NCBI GenBank assembly: GCA_015146655.1
Contig: VKHL01000068.1
Coordinates: 86,088-150,087 of the forward strand
From: Ochromonas danica
Taxonomy: Eukaryota > Sar > Chrysophyceae > Chromulinales > Chromulinaceae
DNA length: 64,000 bases
Reading direction: 5' to 3'
The translations under genes were made by a program, and so were the position numbers. Position 1 is the first letter of the stretch, and each line of letters opens with the position of its first letter. Below, piece by piece: positions 45,671 to 57,072 of the stretch. The notes beneath the pieces are model-generated. The model was given only the letters and a program-made list of their open reading frames with translations, ran no database searches and was not told the DNA's origin.

Positions 45671-46863
45671 ATGGGTCTAATGATCATCTCTCTTCTCTTT
45701 GTCTCTCTATGCTGTATGACAGCTACTACCGCACTCTACATGACGAAAGGAAGAAGATTTGGCATCATTCTACCTCTCATAGGAGGAAGAAGCCAAAGAA
45801 CAAGTCTAGCACTGTCTTCCTTGTCCACTGAGACTGATACTGTGTCAGCCACTCAAGCCCTTGCTCCTTCCTTTACTAATGGCAGTAACAAGACATGGCT
45901 ATGGAGGGGAAAGCATCGTATCAACTATATTCATGCTGACTCTGGTAAAGTGAGTACAAAGCCTCCTGTACTACTCATCCATGGTTTTGGTGCCTCTGCC
46001 TACCACTGGAGATATAATATACCTTATCTCTCTCGTAAATACAATGTCTTTGCTATTGACTTGTTGGGATTTGGCTGGAGTGATAAACCCATTCTAGACT
46101 ATACCGCTGACATCTGGCGAGATCAGATCTTGGACTTTATTCGAGAGGTTGTTCACCCAGTTAGTGAAGGTAGACAACCCTGTGTTGTGGTAGGTAACTC
46201 CCTGGGTGGTTACTCTGCACTCGCTGCTTCGGCTAGTGTAGCAGCTGAGCGTGAGGGACTCATTCGTGCCTGTGTGTTACTGAACGTAGCTGGTCGCTTC
46301 CGTCCCCTCGACTCTTCCCTCCCTGATAATAACACTGTGAAACCTGCTATAGTCAGAGTTATTAGCAACCTTCTCGAGCGAGTCATAATTGGAGCATCTT
46401 TTCTATATACGCGTAGACCTGGTCGAATTGCACAGATTTTACGTCAAGTCTATCCTGTCGATCAAAGCAAAGTTGATGATGATCTCGTTCAAAGTATCTA
46501 TCTTCCTTCAGAGCATGAGAATGCTGGAGAAGTGTTTTATCGGGTAGTGTCTCGTAATGGACGAGGACCTGCAGTCTACCTTGATGACCTTCTCACAAAT
46601 CTCAATCTACCTCTTCTTCTTCTTTGGGGTGCACAGGTAAGCTATCACTTTGTTTCCTGCCATGCAAATAGATCATACTGTAGATCATATGCAAAATGTG
46701 CTAATAGGATCCTTGGATCCGCATGAAGGCCGCGGATCGTATTCAAGAGCTCTACCCCTCTGCTGCTAGAGTCAATGTCGAAGCTGGTCATTGCCCCCAC
46801 GATGAGGCACCCGAAGCAGTCAATGTCGCTCTTGATGACTTCATCAAACAACTGACAATGTAG
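45671..46863 (+). CDS. Alpha/beta hydrolase, putative plastid enzyme
   Basis: Exons 45671..46636 and 46708..46863 give 373 residues. The N-terminus is a signal peptide (MGLMIISLLFVSLCCMTATT) ending at ALYM, then a basic Ser-rich stretch, as in presequences of complex plastids. The hydrolase fold has the oxyanion segment HGFGASAYHWRYN, the nucleophile elbow GNSLGGY with Ser near 176, the acid in GAQDPW (Asp323, first codon of exon 2) and the His in EAGHCPHDEAP. Plant relatives of this type include pheophytinase-like enzymes of chlorophyll breakdown; the true substrate is not known. All catalytic residues are present. Confidence 0.85.
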
Positions 46864-47090
46864 TGTCGTCTAAACTACTATTATTCCATCTTTCTTCGTG
46901 CATGTAGTCTCTTCATGTCCTTTCCTTCAACTTAACTCTCTTTCTGCCTTCAAACACGTAGTCTAGTATACAGGCTATTGGTGATTTAACAGACTTGATA
47001 GACTATCTAGCTATCTATCACATCACATCACAATTATGTTACTGGCTGCTGCTGTATTAGAGAATAGCTGATCACTTCACTCACTTCACT
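46864..47090. other. Convergent 3' spacer
   Basis: This short tail-to-tail spacer carries only 3' regions. CTATCTATCACATCACATCACA and ACTTCACTTCACTT are simple repeats near 47008 and 47074. Confidence 0.4.
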
Positions 47091-48168
47091 TCACTTTCGT
47101 ACATTCTTTTCTATTCGTGCAAATTCTAGACTTATATCTTCAGCAATAGCTTTCATGTCTTCTTCTGGTGAAGAGTATCGTCGATTGTTCTCCATCGTCG
47201 ATTCTGAGCTCATATCAAGGGATACAAGCTGGGGAAGATCATTCAGATTAGGCCCCTTACGAGAGAGCAAAGCTTTCATGGGCAACCTGGGAGGCAGCTC
47301 AGCTGTCTTCTGCTGTTGCTGTTGTTGCTGCTGCTGGCTCACTGGCCGTGACTTTTGGACGGCAGGGCTGCTGTTCATCATTATAGACGAAGAAGCAGAC
47401 TGCCTCCTCTGTGGACTACCAAAAGGAGTCGTGTTTGTAGTTGCTGCCATATAGGTTGGACTAGTCAGAGAGCTGCTGAATGACTGTAGATTGGGAAACT
47501 TGCGCTCCATGGTGCGGAACTCATCCGCAGCGAGATAGTCCAACTCCTGGCTCTCCACCTCCACCTTGCGCTCATCCAGGACATGCTTGCGGTACTGCAG
47601 AGCAAGTTGATCAGAGACAGGAAGCTTGGCTGTTGTGCCTCTGTCCAAGTAGGGGTCTCTGTACTCTCCAGTCATGGAGGCGAGGATGTCCGCTTTGCGT
47701 CTTTCCAACATGCGCTCGTATTCCTCCCTCTCAGCCTTTGCCATGCGCTGAAGCTCCTTCTGGAATTGCAGCACCTTATAGGGACTGTCTTGGTTCTTCT
47801 TCTTCCAGCGAGAAACCATGTCCTTCCTCGCATTGCCATACATCTAGAGGAGGTGCAGAGGGTGTGTTGGTTGAGAGTTACTGGGATAGGGTGTAGGAAG
47901 AGAGAGGGATCTTACCACTACTCGCTGATGCTCTTCTCTTCTCATTCTCTCACTAGAGATGAGGTTTTGTCTTAAGACCTTTTGTTGGATGGCTTGTGTA
48001 TCATGAGCCACTGGGTATTATCATGTAATTACTTGTGTGTTAGTCTAAGGTTATTGTGACAGAGGAGGGACTGGAGAGAATCCTACCTCTTCTACGGGTC
48101 TCTTCACTCACTCTATAGACATTGATATTTCCTGTTGCTGTCAACAATCCCGCACGATGTGACTCCAT
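47091..48168 (-). CDS. Coiled-coil protein with polyglutamine tract
   Basis: Exons 48168..48087, 48010..47916 and 47843..47091 give 309 residues. A basic, helical centre (WKKKNQDSPYKVLQFQKELQ, then ERMLERRKADI) probably makes a coiled coil. A Ser/Thr linker, a nine-residue Gln tract near 47310 and an acidic C-terminal helix follow. I do not recognise the family. The polyQ is encoded by mixed CAG and CAA, which is stable. The start ATG at 48168 faces the MPDU1-like gene over 165 bases. Confidence 0.65.
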
Positions 48169-48333
48169 GGATTCTGCTGGTCTCAACTAGCTAATCTCTT
48201 TCCCCTGGTCTGTGCCATGAAACCGCTATAAGGAGGACCAGATGTCTAACTGGCCAGATTTACAGATTCCCAGTTTACCAGGTTTCCAGAATTGAGCGAG
48301 GGGCTGTTCCGTCCAGAACAAGACTTGGCCAAG
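48169..48333. promoter_or_regulatory. Bidirectional promoter region with CCAG words
   Basis: These 165 bases lie between two divergent ATGs. At 48250-48292 they contain TGGCCAGATT, ACAGATTCCCAG, TACCAGGTTTCCAG, the same word family found upstream of the SAC gene (57100) and the glycosyltransferase (60070). A shared promoter element is possible. Confidence 0.45.
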
Positions 48334-49179
48334 ATGGTGCTAATCAACCGACTGACAGCTTTCTTCTTCTGCTTATGCCTAGGATGTTGCTTCTCCTTTG
48401 CCAAGTTAGGTGGAAGAAGCAGTAGAAGAAGTAGTGATAGCAGTAATAGAAGAATACTCTCCCAGCACCAGCGCACACGCTCTCATACACTGCTCAAGCC
48501 TCACCACGCGATGCTGACTGAGTTGACTGAGATGACTGAGAATAACCTTATCAATATCATTTCTAGTGCCTCATTCAAAGACAATATTGCCAATTATGTA
48601 GGCTATGCAATGGGTGTAGGTTCCACTGCCCTCTATGCCCCCATTTTGTGGAAAGTCTTGAGAAATGAAGGCGTGGAGGGTCTCTCAATACAGACATGGA
48701 TTTTCAACGTACTTGGCTATGCACTGTCTATTGCCTATCCGTTGAAGAAGGCCTTCCCTCTCTCGACCTTTGCCGAGCTCCTGGGGTCAGGTCTGCAGTC
48801 TGTGATCATCCTGGGGCTTATTAGTCAACACTATCAGAAAGGGGGGAGGTTCCTTGCAGGCATCTCTATGCTCTCTATAGCATTCGCCTGGTTCCTTGTG
48901 ACACCGAATCTACCCCTGCAATTCCTCAATACTGTTCAAATCGCTGCCATGCTGCTATGCAACTATGCCAACATACCTCAGATTATTGTCACCTTCCAGC
49001 GAAAGAAAGCTTCCTGGAGTGCAATAACGGCTTTTCTTAGTGCAGCGGGATGTGCGGTAAGGATCTTCACGACAATGCAGCTCACCCAGGATATGCTGGT
49101 GCTCTCCGGGTATATCTTGGGATTCATAACCAATGGCATCTTGTTAGCGCAAGTCCTTTTATATCGTAATAACAAATAG
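48334..49179 (+). CDS. MPDU1-like PQ-loop membrane protein, putative plastid targeting
   Basis: One exon encodes 281 residues. The N-terminus is a signal peptide (MVLINRLTAFFFCLCLGCCF) followed by SFAKLGG and a basic Ser/Arg stretch, a form expected of bipartite plastid presequences. The membrane part has two PQ-loop repeats: GSTALYAPILWKVLRNEGVE with GLSIQTW, and ANIPQIIVTFQRKKASWS. About seven spans are present. The family includes MPDU1, needed for use of dolichol-linked mannose, and plant plastid relatives of unknown role; SWEET-type sugar carriers share the fold. I favour the MPDU1-like group because of the GLS and SIAYPL segments. The start at 48334 is the first ATG. Confidence 0.75.
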   Translation: MVLINRLTAFFFCLCLGCCFSFAKLGGRSSRRSSDSSNRRILSQHQRTRSHTLLKPHHAMLTELTEMTENNLINIISSASFKDNIANYVGYAMGVGSTALYAPILWKVLRNEGVEGLSIQTWIFNVLGYALSIAYPLKKAFPLSTFAELLGSGLQSVIILGLISQHYQKGGRFLAGISMLSIAFAWFLVTPNLPLQFLNTVQIAAMLLCNYANIPQIIVTFQRKKASWSAITAFLSAAGCAVRIFTTMQLTQDMLVLSGYILGFITNGILLAQVLLYRNNK

Positions 49180-49279
49180 CGATAGGATTGTTGTTGTAGC
49201 ATAGTCCTACCTAGTCACCTTCTCCTCCTCACACCTTGTAATTCATCATATTAAGTTATATGCTTCTTTATTTCAAAAG
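49180..49279. other. 3' spacer of the PQ-loop gene
   Basis: This is a short AT-rich 3' flank without features, ahead of the decayed ORF. Confidence 0.3.
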
Positions 49280-49976
49280 CTATTTCAATTAATTTCACCG
49301 GCCAAACCAAGGCCGGTCACAACTGCATCGTATTGATCCTACTGAACTTCCTCCACAACAGAACTTCTTTGATACCCTACAGGAGCAACAATTTCCTTTG
49401 AAAGACCATGCCCTTAATCAGTTATTCATCCTTCAGAGAGACATACGACCATCCGAAGAGGAACAAGAAGAGGAAGAACTCATTCCATGGTCCGCTAGGA
49501 CATAGCATTGAAACAACCCAACCCCCTCCGGAATCAACTCCTTTGCGCTGGACATTGTGATGGAGAACCTGGCGGCCCCTCGTTTCTTCCGCGCAGTCAA
49601 AGCCCCGCATCTAAACCCATATGCGGTCAAGAGAAGCTCGTCCACTATGGGAAGCACGCGACCCTCGTTAGGCACACGCCCAAGTTGTACAATGATATCT
49701 AAACAACAGGCCGCCTTTGTCCTTCTGCCTTCAGGAAATCTTCCCATCTTGATTGGATCCCCGAGCGTTTCGGACCTTCTCCCGTTAATTGTCCCTGTCG
49801 TGGCGAAGGTGAATGCGAAGCAGTCAAAACCTATACATGCATGTACAAGGTTTATTTCACTGGTCTAGAGCACAATGCTCCGCGAAGGAGATGGATTTTC
49901 GGGCAAGATACCTTAGATGAATTTGGATTTTCCAGATTTTCTGTGCTGACATCGAGGGACCAAACTTTAACTTAAC
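49280..49976 (+). pseudogene. Decayed open reading frame, unknown family
   Basis: One plus-strand frame reads well from about 49300 (QLHRIDPTELPPQQNFFDTL) to a TAG near 49503. A second frame reads from 49553 to TAA at 49974, with only one stop (near 49700), giving CPCRGEGECEAVKTYTC and FGQDTLDEFGFSRFSVL. The composition looks like protein, with a cysteine-rich secreted-type module. No ATG or intron rescues the frame simply. I read it as a relic of a gene or element. The stops could also be introns that I failed to resolve. Confidence 0.4.
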
Positions 49977-50180
49977 GATGTGAGCTTGGAGTTGGAGTTC
50001 CAGAATTGAAAGTCGAATTCTACAAGCTGCAACTCACAAAAGAACACTTCAATTCGGAATTTGGTTTTGGGGCGAAACTGTTTTGAAAGATTGTGAAAGA
50101 TTGCATGCTGTGATCGTTGGCATCTGATTAGTTCTTATCATTGAGATTCTCTTGATTTAAAAATTAAAAGAGTTGGTAGA
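49977..50180. other. Upstream region of the repeat glycoprotein
   Basis: AT-rich stretch without a gene, probably the promoter of the repeat glycoprotein that starts at 50181. Confidence 0.35.
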
Positions 50181-52668
50181 ATGAAGTTCTTGGTTCCAAC
50201 TTTGGTTTTGTTGCAATTCGGGGCTTTCCTTGGACTCTCTACCTCCACCACTGCTCCGATGGTAACTTTCGTCCCGCACCTCCTTGTTTCAAAACATTTC
50301 CTATCTGATCTTGCAATAATTTTCGAAATAGAAACGCGAAAAATTTGACAATTTTGATCGTCTATTCTCTTCGAGTGACCCATTCGAAGGTCTGACAAAG
50401 AATGCGAACCCGCCTCTTGTGTCTGAAGGCAGTTCTTCTGCTTTACGCAAAGGACTCCGATTAGAAGGTGTCCCACCAGGACCTTCAATGAACCCAACCT
50501 TCACTCCGACATCGAGAGCCCCAACTCACGCTATGACCGATGCCCCTTCTAGAGCTCCAACTCACGCTACGACCGATGCCCCTTCTAGAGCTCCAACTCA
50601 CGCTACGACCGATGCCCCTTCTAGAGCTCCAACTCACGCTGTGACCGATGCTCCTTCTAGAGCTCCAACTCACGTTACGACTGATGCTCCTTCTAGAGCT
50701 CCAACTCACGCTACGACCGATGCCCCTTCTAGAGCCCCAACTCACGCTACGACCGATGCTCCTTCTAGAGCTCCAACTCACGCTACGACCGATGCTCCTT
50801 CTAGAGCTCCAACTCACGCTGCGACCGATGCCCCTTCTAGAGCTCCAACTCACGTGACTACCGATGCTCCTTCATTTGCTCCGTCTGTGGTTCCCAGCGC
50901 GATTCCTTCCTTTGCTCCAACTCACGCTGTGACTCATGCTCCTTCCAGAGCTCCAACTCACGTGACTACCGATGCCCCTTCTAGAGCTCCAACTCATGCT
51001 GTGACCGATGCTCCTTCATTTGCTCCGTCTGTGGTTCCCAGCGCGATTCCTTCCAGAGCTCCAACTCATGCTGTGACCGATGCTCCTTCCTTTGCTCCAA
51101 CTCACGCTGTGACTCATGCTCCTTCCAGAGCTCCAACTCACGTGACTACCGATGCCCCTTCTAGAGCTCCAACTCATGCTGTGACCGATGCTCCTTCATT
51201 TGCTCCGTCTGTGGTTCCCAGCGCGATTCCTTCCAGAGCTCCAACTCATGCTGTGACCGATGCTCCTTCCTTTGCTCCAACTCACGCTGTGACTCATGCT
51301 CCTTCCAGAGCTCCAACTCACGTGACTACCGATGCCCCTTCTAGAGCTCCAACTCATGCTGTGACCGATGCTCCTTCATTTGCTCCGTCTGTGGTTCCCA
51401 GCGCGATTCCTTCCAGAGCTCCAACTCATGCTGTGACCGATGCTCCTTCCTTTGCTCCAACTCACGCTGTGACTCATGCTCCTTCCAGAGCTCCAACTCA
51501 CGTGACTACCGATGCCCCTTCTAGAGCTCCAACTCATGCTGTGACCGATGCTCCTTCATTTGCTCCGTCTGTGGTTCCCAGCGCGATTCCTTCCAGAGCT
51601 CCAACTCATGCTGTGACCGATGCTCCTTCCTTTGCTCCAACTCACGCTGTGACTCATGCTCCTTCCAGAGCTCCAACTCACGTGACTACCGATGCCCCTT
51701 CTAGAGCTCCAACTCACGTGACTACCGATGCCCCTTCTAGAGCTCCAACTCATGCTGTGACCGATGCTCCTTCATTTGCTCCGTCTGTGGTTCCCAGCGC
51801 GATTCCTTCCTTTGCTCCAACGCTTGCTCCTTCCTTGTTACCCAGTAGTGCGTTTCCGAGTCGTATGCCTTCAAAGGCCCCTTCCGTCACTCGTTATCCT
51901 ACAGCTAGTAGTGCTCCCACCGCTACTGTTGCTCCCACCAACTCTTTTGCTCCGACGCCAGCTCCTTCCACTCGAGCTCCCACGATAACACGCAGCCCAT
52001 CATTTGCTCCTTCCAGAAAACCAACTGCATCTCCATCCCGTTTTCCTACCACTCAAGTCTTCCCAGTGCTTGTTGTATACAGTAACATTGCATTAATGGT
52101 AGATTATCAGCGGGACTTGAATGCTCAAGAGCAATATGCTGTTCGTTTGGCTCAGTCACGTATTTTAAATATCGGCGTTAGTACTGTCGCATATATCCGC
52201 ACAGATCGCATTTTCATCACTTCAAGTCGCCGCAGGCTTGGTGCAAATGTAGCGAATTATACTGTTGCGGTGACCTCAACATCACTGGCGCTGGTGGATT
52301 ATCCTGAGTTTGTCGACAATGTTACAGCCCTCTTCAATCAAGTCTCCGACACAATGACTCAAAGTGTTAGTGACAGCACTGAGTTTACATTACAGTTGGG
52401 AGCTGCTGCTGTTGATGCTGATGCTACCAACTTTATCAATGTCACTATTCCTTCTACTTTGCAGTTTGTTACATTGTCGTTGAACAGCCCACCGACGTTC
52501 AGCCCAACCAACCATCCTGGACATCACCACCATAGACTCACCAAAGGGGAAGTTGCTGGTATTGTAATTGGCTCTGTTGTCGGAGCTGCTATTTTGGCCT
52601 ATATCATCTATATCGTACTCACTCGATTAGTGATCAAAAACACCTACAAAGTAGCCAGCAGCGGCTGA
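50181..52668 (+). CDS. Cell-surface repeat glycoprotein, type I membrane
   Basis: Exons 50181..50261 and 50332..52668 give 805 residues. The first exon is a signal peptide (MKFLVPTLVLLQFGAFLGLS). After a short head comes a repeat zone of about 450 residues. It begins with about ten 12-residue units (SRAPTHATTDAP type) and goes on to a 60-residue higher-order unit repeated four times. The zone is rich in Thr, Ser and Pro, so it should be heavily O-glycosylated. A globular domain of about 150 residues follows (from FPVLVVYSNIALMVDYQRDL), then a His patch and one membrane span (VAGIVIGSVVGAAILAYIIY) with a short tail. Such proteins are common in ochrophyte cell coats. The exact repeats may be collapsed or expanded in assembly. 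Confidence 0.85.
50509..51830 (+). repeat. Nested tandem repeat, 36-bp and 180-bp units
   Basis: From 50509 to about 50870, 36-base units encode SRAPTHATTDAP variants. From 50940 to about 51710 a 180-base unit recurs with almost perfect identity; for instance the 60-base blocks starting at 51001, 51181, 51361 and 51541 are the same, as are those at 51061, 51241, 51421 and 51601. The unit length is a multiple of three, so the frame is kept. The identity points to recent unequal exchange or slippage. Confidence 0.95.
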
Positions 52669-53791
52669 TAGACTTATCTATTGTCTCCGCCGCACACTAC
52701 TCTCCACAAACTACTTAACTAATATCACTGCCTACCTCTAATATTATTACTATTATCTATTATTATTGCTGTTGTCATTATTACTATTTTAAGATATTAT
52801 TATTGATGCTATTGTTATTACTATTTATACTACCTCTGCTATCACTGACCTGTTACTACAGCTAGCTACTACTACTACCTCCCTCCCTGCCTCCCTCTCT
52901 CTCTTTGAACGACAAACAACGAACAACGATATACTACCGGACTAAATCTAATACTTTTGTTGACGCAAGCCTCTCACTCTATCTCACTATACACCTTCTA
53001 ATATCTACTAGTAGTGCAAATCTGCTTGGTCTTCTTTCCCTGGCTTTACTTCCCCTTACCTCTTTCGGGCTATTTAAATGAATCATTAAATGCCTGGAGG
53101 GGCAAGTCACAGTGTCAGCGAGAAGAGCTTCTCAAGTTAATAGGGCATTTGGATGATGTAATAATTTACAATCTTAAATCTCCCACAAGAACGTTTCCTT
53201 TTGCACCTTTTGCGTTGTTTTCTCACAGAAGGAATAAGCTAGGTGACACAGTTACCTTTTCATTCAACCAGTCTCGTGACTTTCCTATTCTATCTCTCTT
53301 TATTGTGGCTTCTTTTATTTAGAAGTGCTCTATTAAAACAGATTTTACACTACTCTTTGAACACTTCCGACTAAGAGGGTCAACTACGGAGGGGATAGGC
53401 TCTTGTTATCACCAAGAATCTAACGCATGTCAATTGTGCCTCAGCTTCTTGGTTTGAACCGTGATTACGAGACCCCCTCACCTCTATTTTTCTTGCAAAC
53501 CTCAGCGGCAGGCGCCATAGTACATTTGAAGAACAGGCATCATAGTACCTTCCGATTCCGATTGACAATGTTGATTACACTGATGGGATGAGGAAGACTG
53601 ATCGGGAAGGGACTGACTGCTGCACAATACTGAGTGAGTGAGTGGGAGAGTGAGAGAGAGTGTGTGATAAGAGGGACTGCACAGGGTGTGTGTGTGTGTT
53701 TGTGTGTGTGAGTGAGAGAGTGTGCTGTGAGGGACTAGAGACTAGGGTCAGTAAGTGAATCACAATCTTGACTATAACAACCTCTTTGCTC
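52669..53791. other. Long AT-rich spacer, simple repeats
   Basis: From 52735 to 52830 TATTATTATT-like runs dominate. A GTGTGT and GAGAGT run lies at 53640-53730, just upstream of the next gene. A frame at 53014..53322 is open but low-complexity and resembles no family. A piece near 53504 (GGCAGGCGCCAT) is shared with 14487 but is too short to call an element. I see no tRNA. Confidence 0.45.
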
Positions 53792-54299
53792 ATGACAGAA
53801 CCAGAGAGAAGCACTACTAGTAGCAACAGAAAAAAGATCCTTCCTACGGAGATACAAGGTAGCTATGATAAGCTAAAAGTGAAGATCTCTCAAGAGTTGG
53901 ATTTCATCGAATCTCATTTCTTTGATCAGAACAAGGCCATGGAATCTTCCATCAGAGGTCAACTGAAGTCTGCTCAAGCACTATCCAATCCGATCAAACA
54001 AGAGCTACTACCACAAGCTTCTCGTTCTATTACCACTTGCAAAGAGAAATTGACCACAATTCAGAACATGGAGCAACATCTTGCTTCCAATACCAAAAAA
54101 CTAAAACAATGGGAGAGAAATGTGCAGTTCCAAGATATTGCTCAACGACAACTGGAAGTCTTGAGAAGACAGGTAAGTAGCTGACATTCATTGCACATAC
54201 TGTTTACATCCTAGGTAGCATAACATGTTATCTCTATTGCGGTACTGCGACTAGTTGCAGGCCTTAGAGAGCGAAGCACAGAGGTCAATTATCAGCTAA
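53792..54299 (+). CDS. Small coiled-coil protein
   Basis: Exons 53792..54172 and 54261..54299 give 139 residues. It is a helical, Gln/Lys-rich protein (ESHFFDQNKAMESSIRGQ, KLKQWERNVQFQDIAQRQ) without a signal or membrane span. The size and heptads recall BLOC-1/BORC-type subunits, but I cannot claim that. The second exon is only 12 codons and ends 30 bases before the SAC gene, in the convergent direction. The splice choice (acceptor at 54260) avoids an early stop. Confidence 0.6.
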
Positions 54300-54328
54300 T
54301 AGACACGATCGACCTGACTAAAGAGGGA

Positions 54329-57072
54329 CTATATGTCTTGAAAATCTTCGTCTTCCATGCTTTCAATGTACTCAACAAGCTCATGTAACATGTTATCGAA
54401 TACTTTGTTTATTGGACCAATCAGTCCTTTCACCAACGAACCACTTCGTTCTTCATCAAGAGATGCCTTTTCCGAAACAACAAGCTCTTCTATAGTTATT
54501 GAGTGCTCAGGAAGAGGAATTTTCACATCTTCACTTGCAGCAATGACGCTTGGCAACTGTGATTGCCAGGCGGAGTGGCTAACTTCGTCGTTTGATGCGA
54601 TATGAAGAGCTGTACTGTCACAACTGTCAATAGTCAACTTGTCTTTGTCTTCCTCGTCGGATTTTGCATCATTACAAATCTCATCATTGTCATCAATCTC
54701 TTCCTTCCTTATGCTAACCTCTTCCACTTCCATTTCCACTTCCTCTTCCTCTTCTGCGCTATCCTCACCTTCACTTTCACCATCATCCTCGTCATCTTCA
54801 TAGCTATCTACTGTCTCACTAACCTCGCCATATTTCCGCTCGATATCTGCAGGGAAAGAACGGATCTCAGTATCCTCTTCCATTCCCAACATTGTATTCA
54901 ACGCAATTTGCCGCTGAGGGTCACGATAATTATTGGAATAGTATCTGCGCACGTACGAAATTGCATCCTCCATCACACCATGCCTGGTTCGAGTTCCAGT
55001 AATTGTGACATCTCTCTTCATCGCTCTAACAGCAATGCACACTCGATCACCGCTGACATTCATGCAACTGCAGCTCAAATCAGTGTCTCACCTTGATCCA
55101 GCATACAAGATACTGAGTTGATCTCCTAGCTCCGCCCAGAGCAATCGGAACTTCCGCTCAGCATCCTGTTTGACCAACTTGTAAGCACGCAAACAACACA
55201 TGATGACATCATGAAGAGAGAATTAACGTACCGAGTTGGGTAAATGAAGACTAGTCTTCAATATTCGCAATGCTTCAGGGTTGACATCAGGATAGAGAGC
55301 TGCCACTTGCCGCATCAAAACCCATCGCGACACTGTCGTCTATTATCTCATCACAAGGAATTAGACGAACGAGACCATCAAGTCGAGTGACAGCTCTGTA
55401 CCTGTATCACATTGGTTCGATCGAGACAATCCACACAATTGGTACGAATAAGATTAGTTTGACTTCGCTTGACGAATGTACTTTTGTCTTCTCTTTTGAT
55501 ATTCTCCATGAGAAAGAAAGCACGATCGCTATTGAGAGCTGTCTCAAGATAACCATGAAGCTTATTGAGAGTAGCCTTTACACCATCATGCTTGACTTTA
55601 TAGTGATAATCCATCCATAAATAGCGCCACATTATATTGAGAGGTCTTTCTGATCTTTGCAATAGACGTGTTTCAAAATCTCGCAAAGTGACTTTGTTAC
55701 GATCTTGTAAATCATCAGAAAGTGTTCTTCCCTGACTAGTCGAGATCCTCATCATAATAGCATGCCATAGAGAACCTAACTTACCTTGATCTCCTTTCTT
55801 ATCAATCAGATTGATAAGAAATAACTGAGGTTTTGGAGATGTCCCAGCAGGTGTCGCTAGTCGATAAGCTGAGACAAGATGAGAAAGATGGCTTTTCATA
55901 GCCACCTCATGAGACACATCATTTACATTCTCCACACAACCAGATTTAAAGACAATCTCTGGTTTCATCTTCCATGGAGTTGGTTGACTCCAATGAAGTG
56001 GAATAGAGCCTCGAATCTGTACAAAAGATGTCCTAGCCTTGCCATCTGGTCGACTGACAATTTGTTCAATCTCCACAAAGTTAGCTACTTCACCATCACA
56101 ATCACTTCCACGCTTCATATACCTATGACAGAAGAAAACGATCAAGTCGAATCAAGAGGTGAATAGTAGAGAAGCAATCATATCATACCTAGGTCCTTGA
56201 TTGCGCTTAGATCGTCTCGCTAAGAGAAGAAAGTCCACTTCCTTGCCCAACACCTCTAATCGACTGCTATAAACATAGGCATTGACAAACTTAGTGATAT
56301 ATGGCCGATACTGAGGATCATCTAATAACTGGATGACATGCTCATTCCAGAAGAATCTCCCTCCATCCAGTTCCCCTTCTGATCCTTCTCGTCCTGCTTC
56401 TGTCTCCTCTTCCCTCTTCTTCTCCCGCGATGATGAAAGACGGTTAGACTCTAGACTATGCAAGATATCATAGGATCCGGTAGAGAAGAGGAATTGATGA
56501 CGATTGAGTGAGTGTAGGAGCTGCTTCATTCTTCTCTGATGGTCTTGTATGAGGGAGAGGTTGCCATTCGTAGGGAAAGTGACAGAGCGAGAAGGAATTC
56601 GCACCAACTCGATCTGCTCTACACGATGAATACTTCCAAGAGATGAGACTTCCTGTAAAGGTGAGGACTTCTTCACCATAGCAATATAGTAACCTAGAGG
56701 TAGGCGATAGAAGCCAAAGATGGCGACATATCGCTTGTATTGCTTGCCTAGCCACATTTTATGACTGCCTGAGTGAAGGGACACTTGCACACTTGTCTGA
56801 TTGGATAGAGAGAGAGAGATAGACTGGGAGAGATCTGTGGTGGATCGAATCATCAGACCATTATCATCACTGTGCAGGAAGAGTGACTGTGTTGGCGGGA
56901 CTGCGCATTCCTCATGAAGGTTGACAATGCCTTGTAAATGAGCAGAAACAGATGATACATGCCGTCCACTCACTGCTTTACTATTGACTAAATAGAAAGA
57001 TGGTGTAAAGATGCAAATCTGAGAGATCAATAGCCATACTAGAGGAGAGGAGCACCACGCCATGGTTTCCAT
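54329..57072 (-). CDS. SAC-domain phosphoinositide phosphatase
   Basis: Exons 57072..56189, 56122..55402, 55339..55232, 55165..55092 and 55025..54329 give 827 residues. The SAC domain has FVNAYVYSSRLEVLG, YMKRGSDCDGEVANFVEIEQ, SFVQIRGSIPLHWSQ and the catalytic CX5R motif in TNCVDCLDRTNVIQ (about 522-535). The usual YYxNNxRD element is present as RRYYSNNYRDPQRQ. The enzymes dephosphorylate phosphatidylinositol mono- and bisphosphates. Unusually, the N-terminus is hydrophobic (CSSPLVWLLISQICIF), so the protein may be an ER or endomembrane anchor or be secreted into a lumen. A long acidic region sits before the C-terminus. The FIG4 and SAC1 subgroups are both possible. Confidence 0.88.

Noticed and set aside
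50485-50853. Open frame of 122 codons on the minus strand opposite the repeat glycoprotein
   Set aside because: It is a by-product of the 36-base repeat, whose complement is also free of stops; the sense strand has signal peptide, domain and membrane span.
50509-50870. CRISPR-like array of 36-base repeats
   Set aside because: The repeats are contiguous without spacers, they encode a protein repeat, and the genome is eukaryotic.
53014-53322. Plus-strand ORF of 102 codons
   Set aside because: No family resemblance, no intron or domain, and biased aromatic content from pyrimidine-rich DNA.
53400-53500. tRNA candidate on the minus strand with GGTTCAAACC
   Set aside because: The flanks of the supposed T-loop do not pair, and no A-box lies upstream at the right distance.
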